64,000 bases of DNA from Polaromonas sp. (lineage in GTDB: Bacteria; Pseudomonadota; Gammaproteobacteria; Burkholderiales; Burkholderiaceae_C): the NCBI GenBank assembly GCA_030683705.1, contig JAUXPP010000114.1, forward strand, positions 1-64,000, given 5' to 3'. Shown here piece after piece: positions 51,604-61,992 of this stretch. The translations under genes and the position numbers were made by a program. Positions within the stretch are counted from its first letter, which is position 1; each line of letters begins with the position of its first letter. The notes beneath the pieces were generated by a model. The model was not told where the DNA came from. It searched no databases and saw only the letters and a list, made by a program, of their open reading frames with translations.

Positions 51604-52848
51604 GTGTACAACCGAAATATTCTCGTCGAACAAACCGATCCCGAACTGTGGGCTGCCATCGTCGCTGAAAACGCGCGCCAGGAGCACCACATCGAGCTGA
51701 TCGCCAGCGAAAATTACGCCTCGCCCGCCGTGATGGCCGCGCAGGGTTCGCAACTGACCAACAAATACGCCGAAGGTTATCCGGGCCGCCGCTACTACGG
51801 TGGCTGCGAACATGTGGACGTGGCCGAACAACTGGCGATCGACCGCATCAAGCAGATCTTTGGTGCCGAAGCCGCCAATGTGCAGCCACATTGCGGCGCC
51901 TCGGCCAACGAAGCCGTTTTCCTGGCCTTCCTCAAACCCGGCGACACCATCATGGGCATGAGCCTGGCCGAAGGCGGCCACCTGACCCACGGCATGGCTC
52001 TTAATATGAGCGGCAAGTGGTTCAACGTCGTCAGCTACGGCCTGAACGACAAGGAAGAAATCGACTACGACGCGATGGAGCGCAAGGCCCACGAGTCCAA
52101 ACCCAAGCTGATCATCGCCGGCGCCTCGGCCTACAGCCTGCGCATTGACTTCGAGCGTTTCGCCAAAGTGGCCAAGGCCGTCGGCGCGATCTTCATGGTG
52201 GACATCGCGCACTACGCCGGCCTGGTGGCCGCGGGCGTCTACCCGAATCCCGTACCGCATGCCGACGTGGTGACATCGACCACCCACAAAAGCCTGCGCG
52301 GCCCGCGCGGCGGCATCATCCTGATGAAGGCCGAACACGAAAAGGCCATCAACAGCGCCATCTTCCCCGGCCTGCAGGGCGGCCCGCTGATGCACGTGAT
52401 CGCCGCGAAGGCCGTGGCTTTCAAGGAGGCACTGGCTCCCGAGTTCAAGACCTACCAGCAGCAGGTGCTCAAAAACGCCCAGATCGTGGCGGAGACCCTG
52501 ACCCAGCGCGGCCTGCGCATCGTCAGCGGCCGCACCGAAAGCCACGTGATGCTGGTGGACCTGCGCGCCAAGGGCATCACCGGCAAGGAAGCCGAAGCGG
52601 TGCTGGGCAGCGCCCACATGACCATCAACAAGAACGCCATCCCCAACGACCCGGAAAAGCCGATGGTCACCAGCGGCGTGCGTATCGGCACCCCGGCGAT
52701 GACCACGCGCGGCTTCAGGGACGAGGAAGCGCGCCTGACCGCCAACCTGATCGCCGACGTGCTCGACAATCCGCGCGACGCGGCGAACATCGAGGCGGTA
52801 CGCGCCAAGGTCAATGCCCTGACCAGCCGCTTCCCGGTTTACCGCTAA
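51604..52848 (+). CDS. glyA: Serine hydroxymethyltransferase
   Basis: 414 residues, GTG start at 51604. The PLP-lysine block is [15 protein letters not shown], and [24 protein letters not shown] is in the N-terminal part. It converts serine and THF to glycine and methylene-THF. A ZTP riboswitch lies in its leader. nrdR follows after a REP-like element. Confidence 0.97.
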   Translation: MYNRNILVEQTDPELWAAIVAENARQEHHIELIASENYASPAVMAAQGSQLTNKYAEGYPGRRYYGGCEHVDVAEQLAIDRIKQIFGAEAANVQPHCGASANEAVFLAFLKPGDTIMGMSLAEGGHLTHGMALNMSGKWFNVVSYGLNDKEEIDYDAMERKAHESKPKLIIAGASAYSLRIDFERFAKVAKAVGAIFMVDIAHYAGLVAAGVYPNPVPHADVVTSTTHKSLRGPRGGIILMKAEHEKAINSAIFPGLQGGPLMHVIAAKAVAFKEALAPEFKTYQQQVLKNAQIVAETLTQRGLRIVSGRTESHVMLVDLRAKGITGKEAEAVLGSAHMTINKNAIPNDPEKPMVTSGVRIGTPAMTTRGFRDEEARLTANLIADVLDNPRDAANIEAVRAKVNALTSRFPVYR

Positions 52849-52870
52849 CCATGGTGCAGGCGGGCGCTAC

Positions 52871-52920
52871 GTTTTTGATAGCTGCTTGCGCCCGCCGCCT
52901 GTGGGCTGGAGACCAATAAT
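52871..52920 (+). repeat. REP-like extragenic element, copy 4
   Basis: GTTTTTGATAGCTGCTTGCG then GTGGGCTGGAGACC between glyA and nrdR. Confidence 0.6.
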
Positions 52921-52944
52921 GCCTGCAATCCCGGGCCGTTCCAC

Positions 52945-53394
52945 ATGAAATGCCCGTTTTGCGGCAACCTCGAGACCCAGGTGGTGGAGACCCGGGTGTC
53001 GGAAGACGCAGACTTCATCCGCCGCCGCCGCCAGTGCGGCGCGTGCGAAAAGCGCTTCACCACCTACGAACGCCCTGACGTCAACTTTCCGGCGATTGTC
53101 AAGAAGGACGGGCGCCGCATCGAGTACAAGCGCAGCAAGATCCTGGGGTCCATGAACCTCGCGCTGCGCAAGCGCCCGGTCAGCACCGAGCAGGTGGACT
53201 CGGCGATCGAGCGCATCGAGGAAAAGCTGCTGAACCTCGGCCTGCGCGAAGTCCCCTCCACGCGGCTCGGGGAACTGGTGATGCGCGAGCTGAAGAAGCT
53301 CGACAAGGTGGCCTATGTCCGTTTTGCCAGCGTCTACCGCAGCTTCGAGGACATCGACGAATTCAAGACGCTGGTCGACGAGGTGCGGCGTTAG
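52945..53394 (+). CDS. nrdR: Ribonucleotide reductase repressor NrdR
   Basis: 149 residues. N-terminal zinc ribbon [15 protein letters not shown]...[12 protein letters not shown], then an ATP-cone domain ([29 protein letters not shown]). It binds dATP/ATP and represses nrd genes. A single gene after glyA. Confidence 0.97.
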   Translation: MKCPFCGNLETQVVETRVSEDADFIRRRRQCGACEKRFTTYERPDVNFPAIVKKDGRRIEYKRSKILGSMNLALRKRPVSTEQVDSAIERIEEKLLNLGLREVPSTRLGELVMRELKKLDKVAYVRFASVYRSFEDIDEFKTLVDEVRR

Positions 53395-53415
53395 AACGCC
53401 TGCGTCAAAATCACG

Positions 53416-53871
53416 CTAGCGCCAGCAATCGGCTATCGTCGGGCCTGTCGCACTTCGTCCCTTGACACCCGTATTGGTAAGCGTCAACGATCCGCATTTG
53501 TCGGTAGCCATGCTGCCGGAGGGTGTCGCGGTGAGGGTGTAAGAGTTCACCGTCGCTGCCACACTGAGGGTGTACCGCGTCGGACCACCAGCCGGAATGG
53601 TCTGTAGCCGCGTTGGCAACGCGGGGTTGCCGTCTGCAGCCGTGCTGTAACGGTTGTTTGCTCCGTAGTAACGCTCCATGAACTGCCGGGCCTCCAGCAA
53701 GGCTGCGGTAGCCTCAGACCGGTTGCCCCGCATGATGTAATCCGTGTAAGCAGGGAAGCCTATCGCGGAAAGAACGCCGATGATGGCGACCACAATCATC
53801 ACTTCGATCAGGGTAAAGCCGGAACTGCGCCGGGCAGGACGGACCTGTAAGGAGACATGAACGGCATGCAT
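53416..53871 (-). CDS. pilE: Type IV pilin-like protein (PilE type)
   Basis: 151 residues. The leader is cleaved at G-F in [20 protein letters not shown], with the conserved Glu5. A globular domain follows, with two Cys pairs at the C-terminus ([15 protein letters not shown]...IADCWR). It is the last gene of the minor pilin operon (fimT, pilV, pilW, pilX, pilY1, pilE). Confidence 0.92.
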   Translation of the reverse strand: MHAVHVSLQVRPARRSSGFTLIEVMIVVAIIGVLSAIGFPAYTDYIMRGNRSEATAALLEARQFMERYYGANNRYSTAADGNPALPTRLQTIPAGGPTRYTLSVAATVNSYTLTATPSGSMATDKCGSLTLTNTGVKGRSATGPTIADCWR

Positions 53872-53883
53872 TGGCGTGCTTTC

Positions 53884-56800
53884 TTAACGAATAGGTGGGT
53901 TGATGATACGGCGCCAGACCCTGTCCTTGATCGCCTGCGGGGGAACCGGATCATCAGGTTCGCAAAGACGGTTACCCGAAGTGGTGTCCAAAGCAGCGCC
54001 CAGCTTGAAACCTGGCGGACAAAATGCACCGCCATCGCCACTGCCAGACCCTCGGTCGCTGCCAGGCAGGTAGACCTTTTCACCGCCAGGGCTGGTGGTG
54101 TAAAAGCCCGCGCTGGTGGAGTCCGAATCGTTCACGGTGTTGTCGCCGTTGGTATCAAACAAGCGATAGGTCGGGTTCTCACCGGTCAGGACCGGCAGCA
54201 CAAACGTGATGCCTACGCCGGTAGAAGCATCACAGGCCACAATATTCTGCGCCGGTGCCAGGGTGCTGACGAGCGCCAGGGTCTTGCCAATGGGCAATGG
54301 ACGTGCAATCGACCTCAATCCCGTGATGATGCTCAGGTCGATAACCCATCCGCGCTGCGTGGTGAAGTCAACGTCGCTGCCGGCCACGTCATAAAGGATG
54401 GCCCCTCCCACACCGGGTGTTGACGTCACCGTGCGGGTTGCCAGGGAAGCGCGACTCATGGGACGCGCGAATGCCACATCCGAGGGTTTGTCCCACAAGC
54501 CATAAAGTGCCTGAACTGCCGTCGAATTGGCGTCGGCTTCGGTCGACAGTACTCCGGTGCCGAAAATCAGCATCTTGCCGCCATCAGGATGGTCAAACAG
54601 TGTCGGCGGCTGGGTGATTGGCTGCGCCACGCCCCCGGTGCTGGCTGCAGTAAACAGGGCAGTACCGCCTGCAACCTCGAACCGGCTGGCCGCGGCAACG
54701 TTGTAATTGAACTTCCACAGGTTGCCCTTGAGGTCCCCGGCGAACAAATTGGTGATTTGTCCCAGGCTGTTACGCTGCAACGTGACACCGCTCAAGCCAT
54801 TCGACCCCGCAGCTTCCACCACCAGTTTCTGGGTGGCACCGGTTTCAAGATTGGCGACAAACAATACCGCCTTGCCCGCGGTGCTGAATTGCCCATTGCC
54901 GAAGATGGCCACCCATTCTCCATTGGGCAACACACCGGCCTGAACCGGGGAATAGATATGCCCGATGTCACTGTCAGTGTCACTCGACAACTCCCAGCGG
55001 ATGCTGGAGGCACCCAGGTTCGCAGTGTCCGTGACGTCCAGAGCAAATATGGCGCGCCCACCGGCACCCAGCGCTCCCATCAGGTAGTTGCGCCAGCTCG
55101 CAACAGTAGCACCCGGCGCGCGCACATAAGCGTCGGTTTCCAGTAGCGGACCGTCAACAAAAAACTGGTGGTACAGCAAGTCCGTGCCGTAGGTTTGATC
55201 TGCCAGCTTGGCCAGATTGGGATAAACCGTCCGCGGCACATAGGCAAACACTTCCTTGCCGTCGTCGGCGGGGATCACGCCGCCCGTGTCCTTGAAGCCG
55301 TGCAGCATGCCACCATTGCTGCCAGCGAAGAGCACCGAGGTCCGCGCGGCTTTTTGAACCAGGAAAGCGGCATAACTGGTGCCTACGGTGGGCAGTGTGC
55401 CGTAGCCCAGATTCACAGACCCCTTGACCAGCACCGGGTTGGAGTTGATGAAGTCACCCAGCACCCCGCCACGGCGGCGAAACAGAAGTTCAGAGCCCTC
55501 CTGACTGCGGTCGCCTCGCAGAAAATTGACAAAGGTCACTTGACTCGGTGCACCTGCACTGCCAAGCGCGGTTTCGTTGGCGGCACTCATGCCGGCCAGG
55601 GTGAATTCAACGCCGGCCGGTGTGGGCAAACCCGTGTCCCAGGTAAAAATCCGCCGGCTGGCCGGAGCTGGCACCTTGGCTTCAGCGGCCCAGAGCTGCA
55701 CGCCGGCCTGGCCGTTGATGTCCAACGCAAACGCCTGGACATCACCGCTCCACGCACCGGTTTTGTACAGGGGGACATACTTGCGGTTGCCATCCTGCAG
55801 GGTCGTGGCGGCCGTCGCCACACCCGCCTCCCGCAACTCGCGCTGCAGGGTCTGTCCAATCGAATTGCGAATCGCACTCGCCATTTCATTCGGGTCCTTG
55901 GCGCTGAAAAATTCGCCACGGCTGTTGAGCGCTGCATGCCAGAGGTCATCAATCTTGTCGGATCCCCATGACTTGGTGCCGGCCGTCAGGAAAGGCAGGT
56001 CGGTCGACGGATCCAGTGGCCCCCGAACGCCCAGCCCGACCGTGAAGTTGACCATGTGCTGCCAGAAGGCGGGATTCTCGATGGAGGCGACGACCTTGTT
56101 GTCCAGATTGGTACGCAAGTCGTTCTTCCAGTACTTCATGGCATAGTCAGCCAGCGTGTTGGATGAGCCATCGCGATAAGGTCGCGGAGCCTCGTACCGG
56201 AATGATTGTCCGGGACCCGTGATGTTCACACCTTGAGTGTTATCGTCATTTCCCACAGACACCAACCCGCCGCTTCCCACCGTGTCACTCCAGTAGCCGT
56301 CAGTCACCAGCAGGTGATAGGAGCGCCGGCAGGTTTTGTCTGCAGCGGTGTTCACGGATCCGGGCACCTCGGACCACGGCCCTCTGTTGTCGGCCCGTGA
56401 ATAATAATTTCCCGCCTCCTGGATCGCCAGGCGCAGTGGCGTGCCGCCTTCTGCCGGGAGTGAATAGAGATAGTCAAAAAGCGCAGACTTGCGAGTCGGC
56501 GTGAAATCACGAACCCCAGCCTCGATCACCCGGGTGTTCACGTTGTCAATGCTTGTCGATCCCTTGTTGATACGCCCGTAGCCAACACGGAACGTATCGG
56601 TCGACTCCGAGAAGGCCTCGGCCACAGCACCACGCGCCAGCAGATTCCGCGTGCGGTAATACGTGAACCAGTTGGCAAAATTCTGGCGCTCCTGATCACG
56701 TGTGCAGGTGGTGCCCGTGCAATCGGTGCGGGCTGCATATTTTGTGTAGGTGGTGGATGCCACCGCATTGATGGTGAACCGGTCGTAATTGCCTTCTGCC

Positions 56801-57483
56801 GTGGCGTCAAGGTACTGACCCGATGCATTTTTCCTCAATCGGTAATAAAGCCCAGGGTCGTAGTCTATGTTCGTGTTGATGGCGGTGCACGCGTTTTGTG
56901 AGCCACTGGGCCTGAAACACCAGACCAGCGAATTACTGGTCTCACTGCGAATGTTGGTTAAATTGATGGTTCCTCCGCCCACCTGGTTCATGGGATCGCG
57001 AGGAGCAGCACTGGCAGAGACGTTGGCCATACGACCCCCAGCGGCCAGGGGCCAGGGCTGATAACGAACCTCGGGGTTGTAGTAGATGGTGTTGGTATCC
57101 GGCGAACGCATCAGCTTTTGCCGATAGTTGCTGGACGCCGGATCACCGGCGATCGTCCCGAGATACTGGCTGTCGACACCTTGTGCGGAACCCGGTCCGC
57201 CCAGCGTGGCGTTGTCGCCCGGGTCCATGCGCACCGAGGCACCACCCACCGGGCTGGTTACCGTTTGCGAGCCCAAGATGATGTTGTCCTCGGGCATGTG
57301 CTGAAACATCATGGAGCCCGAGTCATCCATAGTCAGCATGATGTTGGGCTTGACGCCCCCACCGTCGCGGCTGAGCAGGGGTTTTTGCGAAGGCTGGGCT
57401 GCAACCAGTTGCGCACTCACGATGGCCGAAATACCCATGGCAACAAACGCACGGATGGGTGATAGGTGATGCAAGGAAAGCAT
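53884..57483 (-). CDS. pilY1: PilY1 pilus tip adhesin
   Basis: 1199 residues with a signal peptide (ending LVAAQ). The N-terminal von Willebrand A-like part has the MIDAS DDSGSM (53-58). The C-terminal half is a beta-propeller with VFAYVPRTVYPNL and a Ca-binding loop in DTNGDNTVNDSD. PilY1 proteins sit at the type IV pilus tip and regulate extension and retraction. It is encoded between pilX and pilE. Confidence 0.93.
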   Translation of the reverse strand: MLSLHHLSPIRAFVAMGISAIVSAQLVAAQPSQKPLLSRDGGGVKPNIMLTMDDSGSMMFQHMPEDNIILGSQTVTSPVGGASVRMDPGDNATLGGPGSAQGVDSQYLGTIAGDPASSNYRQKLMRSPDTNTIYYNPEVRYQPWPLAAGGRMANVSASAAPRDPMNQVGGGTINLTNIRSETSNSLVWCFRPSGSQNACTAINTNIDYDPGLYYRLRKNASGQYLDATAEGNYDRFTINAVASTTYTKYAARTDCTGTTCTRDQERQNFANWFTYYRTRNLLARGAVAEAFSESTDTFRVGYGRINKGSTSIDNVNTRVIEAGVRDFTPTRKSALFDYLYSLPAEGGTPLRLAIQEAGNYYSRADNRGPWSEVPGSVNTAADKTCRRSYHLLVTDGYWSDTVGSGGLVSVGNDDNTQGVNITGPGQSFRYEAPRPYRDGSSNTLADYAMKYWKNDLRTNLDNKVVASIENPAFWQHMVNFTVGLGVRGPLDPSTDLPFLTAGTKSWGSDKIDDLWHAALNSRGEFFSAKDPNEMASAIRNSIGQTLQRELREAGVATAATTLQDGNRKYVPLYKTGAWSGDVQAFALDINGQAGVQLWAAEAKVPAPASRRIFTWDTGLPTPAGVEFTLAGMSAANETALGSAGAPSQVTFVNFLRGDRSQEGSELLFRRRGGVLGDFINSNPVLVKGSVNLGYGTLPTVGTSYAAFLVQKAARTSVLFAGSNGGMLHGFKDTGGVIPADDGKEVFAYVPRTVYPNLAKLADQTYGTDLLYHQFFVDGPLLETDAYVRAPGATVASWRNYLMGALGAGGRAIFALDVTDTANLGASSIRWELSSDTDSDIGHIYSPVQAGVLPNGEWVAIFGNGQFSTAGKAVLFVANLETGATQKLVVEAAGSNGLSGVTLQRNSLGQITNLFAGDLKGNLWKFNYNVAAASRFEVAGGTALFTAASTGGVAQPITQPPTLFDHPDGGKMLIFGTGVLSTEADANSTAVQALYGLWDKPSDVAFARPMSRASLATRTVTSTPGVGGAILYDVAGSDVDFTTQRGWVIDLSIITGLRSIARPLPIGKTLALVSTLAPAQNIVACDASTGVGITFVLPVLTGENPTYRLFDTNGDNTVNDSDSTSAGFYTTSPGGEKVYLPGSDRGSGSGDGGAFCPPGFKLGAALDTTSGNRLCEPDDPVPPQAIKDRVWRRIINPPIR

Positions 57484-57494
57484 AGCTTACCCCT

Positions 57495-58067
57495 TCAATT
57501 TAAAACGAGTGTGGACTGAAGCCAGACCACAGAGCCACCCGTGGTGGCTCCTGTGCCTGCATCTGAGGTGTAATCAGGGCTGAATCCCCGCGCGGTAACG
57601 ACGTAAGCGAGCTTGGTATCTTCCAGTACTTGCTTCTCGGCAACGCACTGTGGAAGCGTCGTGGGCCGGAAGGAACTGCCAGAGGACTTGATCTGAAGCT
57701 CCGGCACAGTGGTGCGCGACCCCGAGGCGCCGCCCGTGCCTATCCATGTGTCGGTCCGGTCCCATGCCGGGGCCCCTTGATAGGCAGTCTGGACCAGATT
57801 GGCCTCCTGCAGCGTTGTCACACGATCGGCGTCCGCCTTGGAGAGCTCGGCTTCGCAATAACGCAAAGCCGCATCCGCATACTGTTGCGCCAGGTTCTGC
57901 ATACGCACGTTGTTGGTCACCCGTTCGTCCGAGGTCGCGTTCCGGATGGCAGCCGCCGACGTCAGGCCGATCACCACCAGCATGATGAGCACAATGATCA
58001 GGGAAATACCGCCCTGCCGGCCGCGGCGCGGCGCAGATGGAGAGAGGCAAAAACCGTTCATGAACAT
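57495..58067 (-). CDS. pilX: Minor pilin PilX
   Basis: 190 residues. The N-terminal segment GRQGGISLIIVLIMLVVIGLTSAAAIRNATSDERVTNNVRM is the PilX/PilX-N type. It lies between pilW and pilY1 and primes pilus assembly with the other minor pilins. Confidence 0.88.
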   Translation of the reverse strand: MFMNGFCLSPSAPRRGRQGGISLIIVLIMLVVIGLTSAAAIRNATSDERVTNNVRMQNLAQQYADAALRYCEAELSKADADRVTTLQEANLVQTAYQGAPAWDRTDTWIGTGGASGSRTTVPELQIKSSGSSFRPTTLPQCVAEKQVLEDTKLAYVVTARGFSPDYTSDAGTGATTGGSVVWLQSTLVLN

Positions 58068-58068
58068 C

Positions 58069-58947
58069 CTAAAAGGTCATTTTGTTGCGCAAGGCCGTGG
58101 TGGTGAAATACGCTCGCCGCGCAAACCGGTCGGTCGAGGTTTGCGTGACAGAGTCGCAGTCGCGGTAGGTTGCCGGATCTTCGGCCGTCAGGACCGGCTC
58201 GGCGCTTCGCATGAGCAAGCACACCCGGACGCTGACGACATAGGTAAAGTCGGTTCCCAGATCCTTAACATTGGCAGCGCTGACATAACGCACGATCTGC
58301 CGCGGGTCGGCCGGATTGGCTTCTCCGTACTGGATCTGCATGCCTTCGACGTTGTCCACCAATGCACCACCAGTTGCCGGCGCATTGTTGCCTGCGCAGT
58401 GGAGTTCCGACCGACCCAGTGTGCTGACGGCGAGGTAATAGCGATTGCGGGCAATGTAAATACTGGTGGCCGGGGGACCAGCACTTTGGTCCGCCAAAGC
58501 TGCACCCAGACAGTCCGAGGGCACACCGGAAGAATGGGGTACGGTGTTCGTCAAGTCGGCTTCGTAGACAATTTCAATTGCTGGCGTGCTGCCTGTTGCA
58601 GCACATACAACTGCACCTGTGGTGTTGGCTGCAACAAAGCCGGTATCACACCCATATACCGCGTGGCCTGAATATGTTCTCCCGAACTTGAAAGTCACCG
58701 CATCCCAACCGGTAGGCCTCGCGTAACCGGCAAGCAGGAGATCACGCGAAAGGATTCCCAGGCCAATTTGGGCGTCCTCATTCATCTGGCTGTAGGCAGC
58801 CTGCAACCGGTTGGTCTGGCCGGACGTGATATAGCTCAATAACACAGCGCCCACGACCACCAGCCCGATTACCAGGGAGACCAGAACCTCGATGATGGAA
58901 AGACCCCGCTGGCGCGACCGGGAACGCAGGATGGAGGACGACCTCAT
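58069..58947 (-). CDS. pilW: Minor pilin PilW
   Basis: 292 residues from the ATG at 58947, which overlaps the pilV stop. The prepilin motif is RQRGLSIIEVLVSLVIGLVVVG. C-terminal PilW-type domain. It works with PilV, PilX and FimT to start type IV pilus assembly. Confidence 0.88.
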   Translation of the reverse strand: MRSSSILRSRSRQRGLSIIEVLVSLVIGLVVVGAVLLSYITSGQTNRLQAAYSQMNEDAQIGLGILSRDLLLAGYARPTGWDAVTFKFGRTYSGHAVYGCDTGFVAANTTGAVVCAATGSTPAIEIVYEADLTNTVPHSSGVPSDCLGAALADQSAGPPATSIYIARNRYYLAVSTLGRSELHCAGNNAPATGGALVDNVEGMQIQYGEANPADPRQIVRYVSAANVKDLGTDFTYVVSVRVCLLMRSAEPVLTAEDPATYRDCDSVTQTSTDRFARRAYFTTTALRNKMTF

Positions 58948-59558
58948 AGATTGATCCTGAAAAAACTGCAACGCACACTCAAGTCGGATCCCAGATTCAG
59001 GCCATCCGGGCACTCCGTCGCAAGCGCAGGGGCTTCGTCACTGGTGGCGACGGCAGGGTCCCGCCATGCGACCCAGACATCTGCGGCCGTCTGGCCCGCC
59101 TGCCTGGCAATCCATATTGATCCCTCGGGCAACTGGGTACGGACCAGCAAACGCCATTGCGCCATGTCGAGTTCGGCGATCTGCTGTGGCGTGCAGCTTG
59201 CAGTGGTATCGCACAACTGGGTAGGCATCGTGGCATCGGTGGCCTGGCCCGCAAAATCCGTGGTGCTGTAATCGTAAGCACCTGCAAAAAAACCTGTTGC
59301 AACTACCGCTCCGTCGGCCGGCACACCCTTGTTGGCGCGCATTCTTTCGGCCAGGTCACTGACGAGCAACGTTGCGGTAGCGCGGTATTGGGACATTTTG
59401 GTGTAACGCACTGCCGAGGCATTGACACCGGCCAGTGCCAGTAGTGCGATGGCAGAAATGACAATGGAAACCAGCACCTCAATCAACATGCCGCCCCGCG
59501 CATGACGCCGACGCTGTAGCCCACGACCCGGATAGCTCATGACGCGTCTCATGTGCAT
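58944..59558 (-). CDS. pilV: Minor pilin PilV
   Basis: 204 residues from the ATG at 59558 overlapping the fimT end, or from ATG 59540. The prepilin segment is RHARGGMLIEVLVSIVISAIALLALAGV. Soluble domain with ASCTPQQIAELDMAQWR. Second gene of the minor pilin operon. Confidence 0.85.
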   Translation of the reverse strand: MHMRRVMSYPGRGLQRRRHARGGMLIEVLVSIVISAIALLALAGVNASAVRYTKMSQYRATATLLVSDLAERMRANKGVPADGAVVATGFFAGAYDYSTTDFAGQATDATMPTQLCDTTASCTPQQIAELDMAQWRLLVRTQLPEGSIWIARQAGQTAADVWVAWRDPAVATSDEAPALATECPDGLNLGSDLSVRCSFFRINL

Positions 59559-60091
59559 GATGTGGCTCCCGCCGCTTTGAGTCCAGGTCGTCCCTGGTTG
59601 GAAATACATACCACCCGGACCGAGCCGGACGGGATATCCCCACTCGGCGTGAAGATAAAGGTCTGACTGGAACTCTTCGCCCAGCCGGTCGGCTGGTAAG
59701 TGAAAAATCGGCGATCGCCCGAAGGGTTGGTGCTGGCAATCGAGGCCATGGAGGTCAAGGCCTGCTGCACCCTCACAATTTCATCCCCGGCATCCACCGC
59801 CCCATCACCATCCGCATCGACAAAAACGATCCAGCCACCCACCCACAAGTTGCTTCCGGTGGCGCAGCTGGTTCCATTGGCTGACTGGCACACAGACACC
59901 CGCGCAGATCGCTTGACCGCTTCGGAGCGCGCGTACCGCATATCGGTGATCAACGCATCTGCCGCGGCTTGAACCGTGCGGTTGACGAGCAGACTCCGGA
60001 AACCGGGCACCGCCATAGCTGCCAGCACCGAGATCAGGGACATCACGATCAGCAATTCAATCAGCGTAAAGCCCGCTTGACGTATCTTCAT
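59549..60091 (-). CDS. fimT: Minor pseudopilin FimT/GspH-like
   Basis: 180 residues from the ATG at 60091 (MKIRQAGFTLIELLIVMSLISVLAAMAVPGF). GspH-type body with a pair of Cys (CQSANGTSCATGSNLWVGGWIVFVDADGDG). First gene of the leftward minor pilin operon, opposite to ribD. Confidence 0.87.
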   Translation of the reverse strand: MKIRQAGFTLIELLIVMSLISVLAAMAVPGFRSLLVNRTVQAAADALITDMRYARSEAVKRSARVSVCQSANGTSCATGSNLWVGGWIVFVDADGDGAVDAGDEIVRVQQALTSMASIASTNPSGDRRFFTYQPTGWAKSSSQTFIFTPSGDIPSGSVRVVCISNQGRPGLKAAGATSCT

Positions 60092-60210
60092 GAGAGTGAG
60101 CGTACTCCGGAACGCCACCCCATCCCGAATTTTGCCGACGTCCGGCGGACCATGCCCGCCAGACGGTAAACTTCTCCGCCCCCTCCCTATTCCCAACGTG
60201 CGGATGCCTG

Positions 60211-61299
60211 ATGATCGAACTTGCAGTCGAAATTGCCAGCAAGGCTCCGGGCCTGTCCTCGCCCAATCCTGCCGTGGGCTGTGTATTGACCTCCCCGGAG
60301 GGTCGTGTGCTGGGCCAGGGGCACACCCAGCGCGCCGGCGGCCCGCATGCCGAAATCATGGCCTTGCGCGACGCGGCAGCACAAGGCCATTCGGTGGCCG
60401 GTGCCACCGCCTGGGTCACGCTGGAGCCCTGCTCCCACCATGGCCGCACCGGTCCCTGCTGCGATGCGCTGATTGCCGCTGGCGTCAAAAAGGTGGTCGC
60501 CTCCATCGCGGACCCCAACCCCCTGGTCGCAGGGCAAGGCTTTGCGCGCTTGCGCGCCGCGGGCATGGAGGTCGAGGTGGGTCCGGGCGCCGCCGAGTCG
60601 CGGGAGCTCAATATCGGCTTTTTCAGCCGCATGATCAGAAAAACCCCCTGGGTGCGCCTCAAAGTCGCTGCGTCGCTGGACGGCAAGACCGCGCTGGACA
60701 ATGGCGCCAGCCAGTGGATCACGGCAGACGCCGCCCGCGCCGACGGCCATGCCTGGCGCGCCCGCGCGTCTGCGGTGTTGACCGGCATAGGCACGGTGCT
60801 GGAAGACGACCCACGGCTCGACGTCCGGCTGGTGGACACGCCGCGCCAGCCAGACCTGGTGGTGGTGGACAGCCGGCTGGAAACGCCCCTCGACGCCCGG
60901 CTCTTCATTCCCGGTCGCACCGTGTACATCTATGCAGCCGGGCAAAACGACGAGAAGAAGGCCGCGCTGGAAGCGCGCGGCGCCACCGTGATCTACCAGC
61001 CCGGCGCCAACGGCAAGGTGGACCTGGCGGCCATGCTGCGTGATCTGGCACGGCGCGAGGTCAATGAAGTGCATGTGGAAGCCGGACACAAGCTCAATGG
61101 TTCACTGGTCCGCGAGGCCCTGGTGGACGAGTTTGTGGTCTACCTGGCGCCCAAATGGATAGGCCAGGGCGCCGGCATGGCCAGCTTTGGGCCGATCACC
61201 GAGCTGTCGCAGGCAGTGGAACTCGACTTCCGCTCCGCCGACCGGCTCGGCCCCGACCTGCGGATTGTCGCCAGGGTGCGCGGGCGCGACCTGTTTTAG
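60211..61299 (+). CDS. ribD: Riboflavin biosynthesis deaminase/reductase
   Basis: 362 residues. The deaminase domain has HAEIMAL and VTLEPCSHHGRTGPCCDALI (zinc site); the reductase domain follows (VRLKVAASLDGKTALDNGASQWIT). It carries out steps 2 and 3 of riboflavin synthesis. No FMN riboswitch is seen in its 120-bp leader. It starts the rib operon. Confidence 0.95.
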   Translation: MIELAVEIASKAPGLSSPNPAVGCVLTSPEGRVLGQGHTQRAGGPHAEIMALRDAAAQGHSVAGATAWVTLEPCSHHGRTGPCCDALIAAGVKKVVASIADPNPLVAGQGFARLRAAGMEVEVGPGAAESRELNIGFFSRMIRKTPWVRLKVAASLDGKTALDNGASQWITADAARADGHAWRARASAVLTGIGTVLEDDPRLDVRLVDTPRQPDLVVVDSRLETPLDARLFIPGRTVYIYAAGQNDEKKAALEARGATVIYQPGANGKVDLAAMLRDLARREVNEVHVEAGHKLNGSLVREALVDEFVVYLAPKWIGQGAGMASFGPITELSQAVELDFRSADRLGPDLRIVARVRGRDLF

Positions 61300-61353
61300 G
61301 CCCTGATTGGCGGGCGCGCCGTGCACCGCGCCAATCTCTGCGAAAATACCCCG

Positions 61354-61989
61354 ATGTTTACCGGAATCATTACCGGCGTGGGGCGCATCGTCGCTGTCCA
61401 TCGCCTGGGCAGCTCTTTGGACCACGGCCGGCGCCTCGACATCGAGGCACCGGCGGCTTACCTCGACGATGTGGGCCTGGGCGACAGCATCGCGCTGAAT
61501 GGCGCCTGCATGACGGTCACGGCACTGGACCCCGACAACAGGCAGTTTTCCATCGAAATTTCAGCCGAGTCGCTGGACAAGACCAGCGGCCTGGCTGAAC
61601 CTGGCCCCATCAACCTCGAAAAAGCCCTGCGTGCGCATGATCGCCTCGGTGGCCATATCGTCGCCGGCCATGTGGACGGCGTGGGCACCGTCACCCATTT
61701 TGCACAGGTCGGCGAGAGCTGGGAACTGCGCATCCTGGCGCCGCGTGAGCTGGCCAAATACCTGGCCTACAAGGGCTCCATCACCGTCAACGGGGTCAGC
61801 CTGACCGTCAACCGGGTGACCGATCTTGAGGGCGACACAGCCGGCTGCGAAATCAGCATCAACCTCATCACCCACACCGTGCAAAACACAGCCCTGGGCC
61901 ATCTGCGCGTGCATTCGCAGGTCAACCTCGAAATCGACCTCATCGCGCGTTATGTCGAACGCATGCTCCACAACGGAAAGAACACCTGA
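61354..61989 (+). CDS. ribE: Riboflavin synthase alpha subunit
   Basis: 211 residues beginning MFTGIITGVGRIVAV. Two lumazine-binding repeats are visible (NGACMTVTALD and NGVSLTVNRVTD). It makes riboflavin from two lumazine molecules. It ends 3 bp before the ribB gene. Confidence 0.96.
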   Translation: MFTGIITGVGRIVAVHRLGSSLDHGRRLDIEAPAAYLDDVGLGDSIALNGACMTVTALDPDNRQFSIEISAESLDKTSGLAEPGPINLEKALRAHDRLGGHIVAGHVDGVGTVTHFAQVGESWELRILAPRELAKYLAYKGSITVNGVSLTVNRVTDLEGDTAGCEISINLITHTVQNTALGHLRVHSQVNLEIDLIARYVERMLHNGKNT

Positions 61990-61992
61990 CCC

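Noticed and set aside
60092..60210. FMN riboswitch before ribD
   Set aside because: Conserved RFN element blocks are absent.
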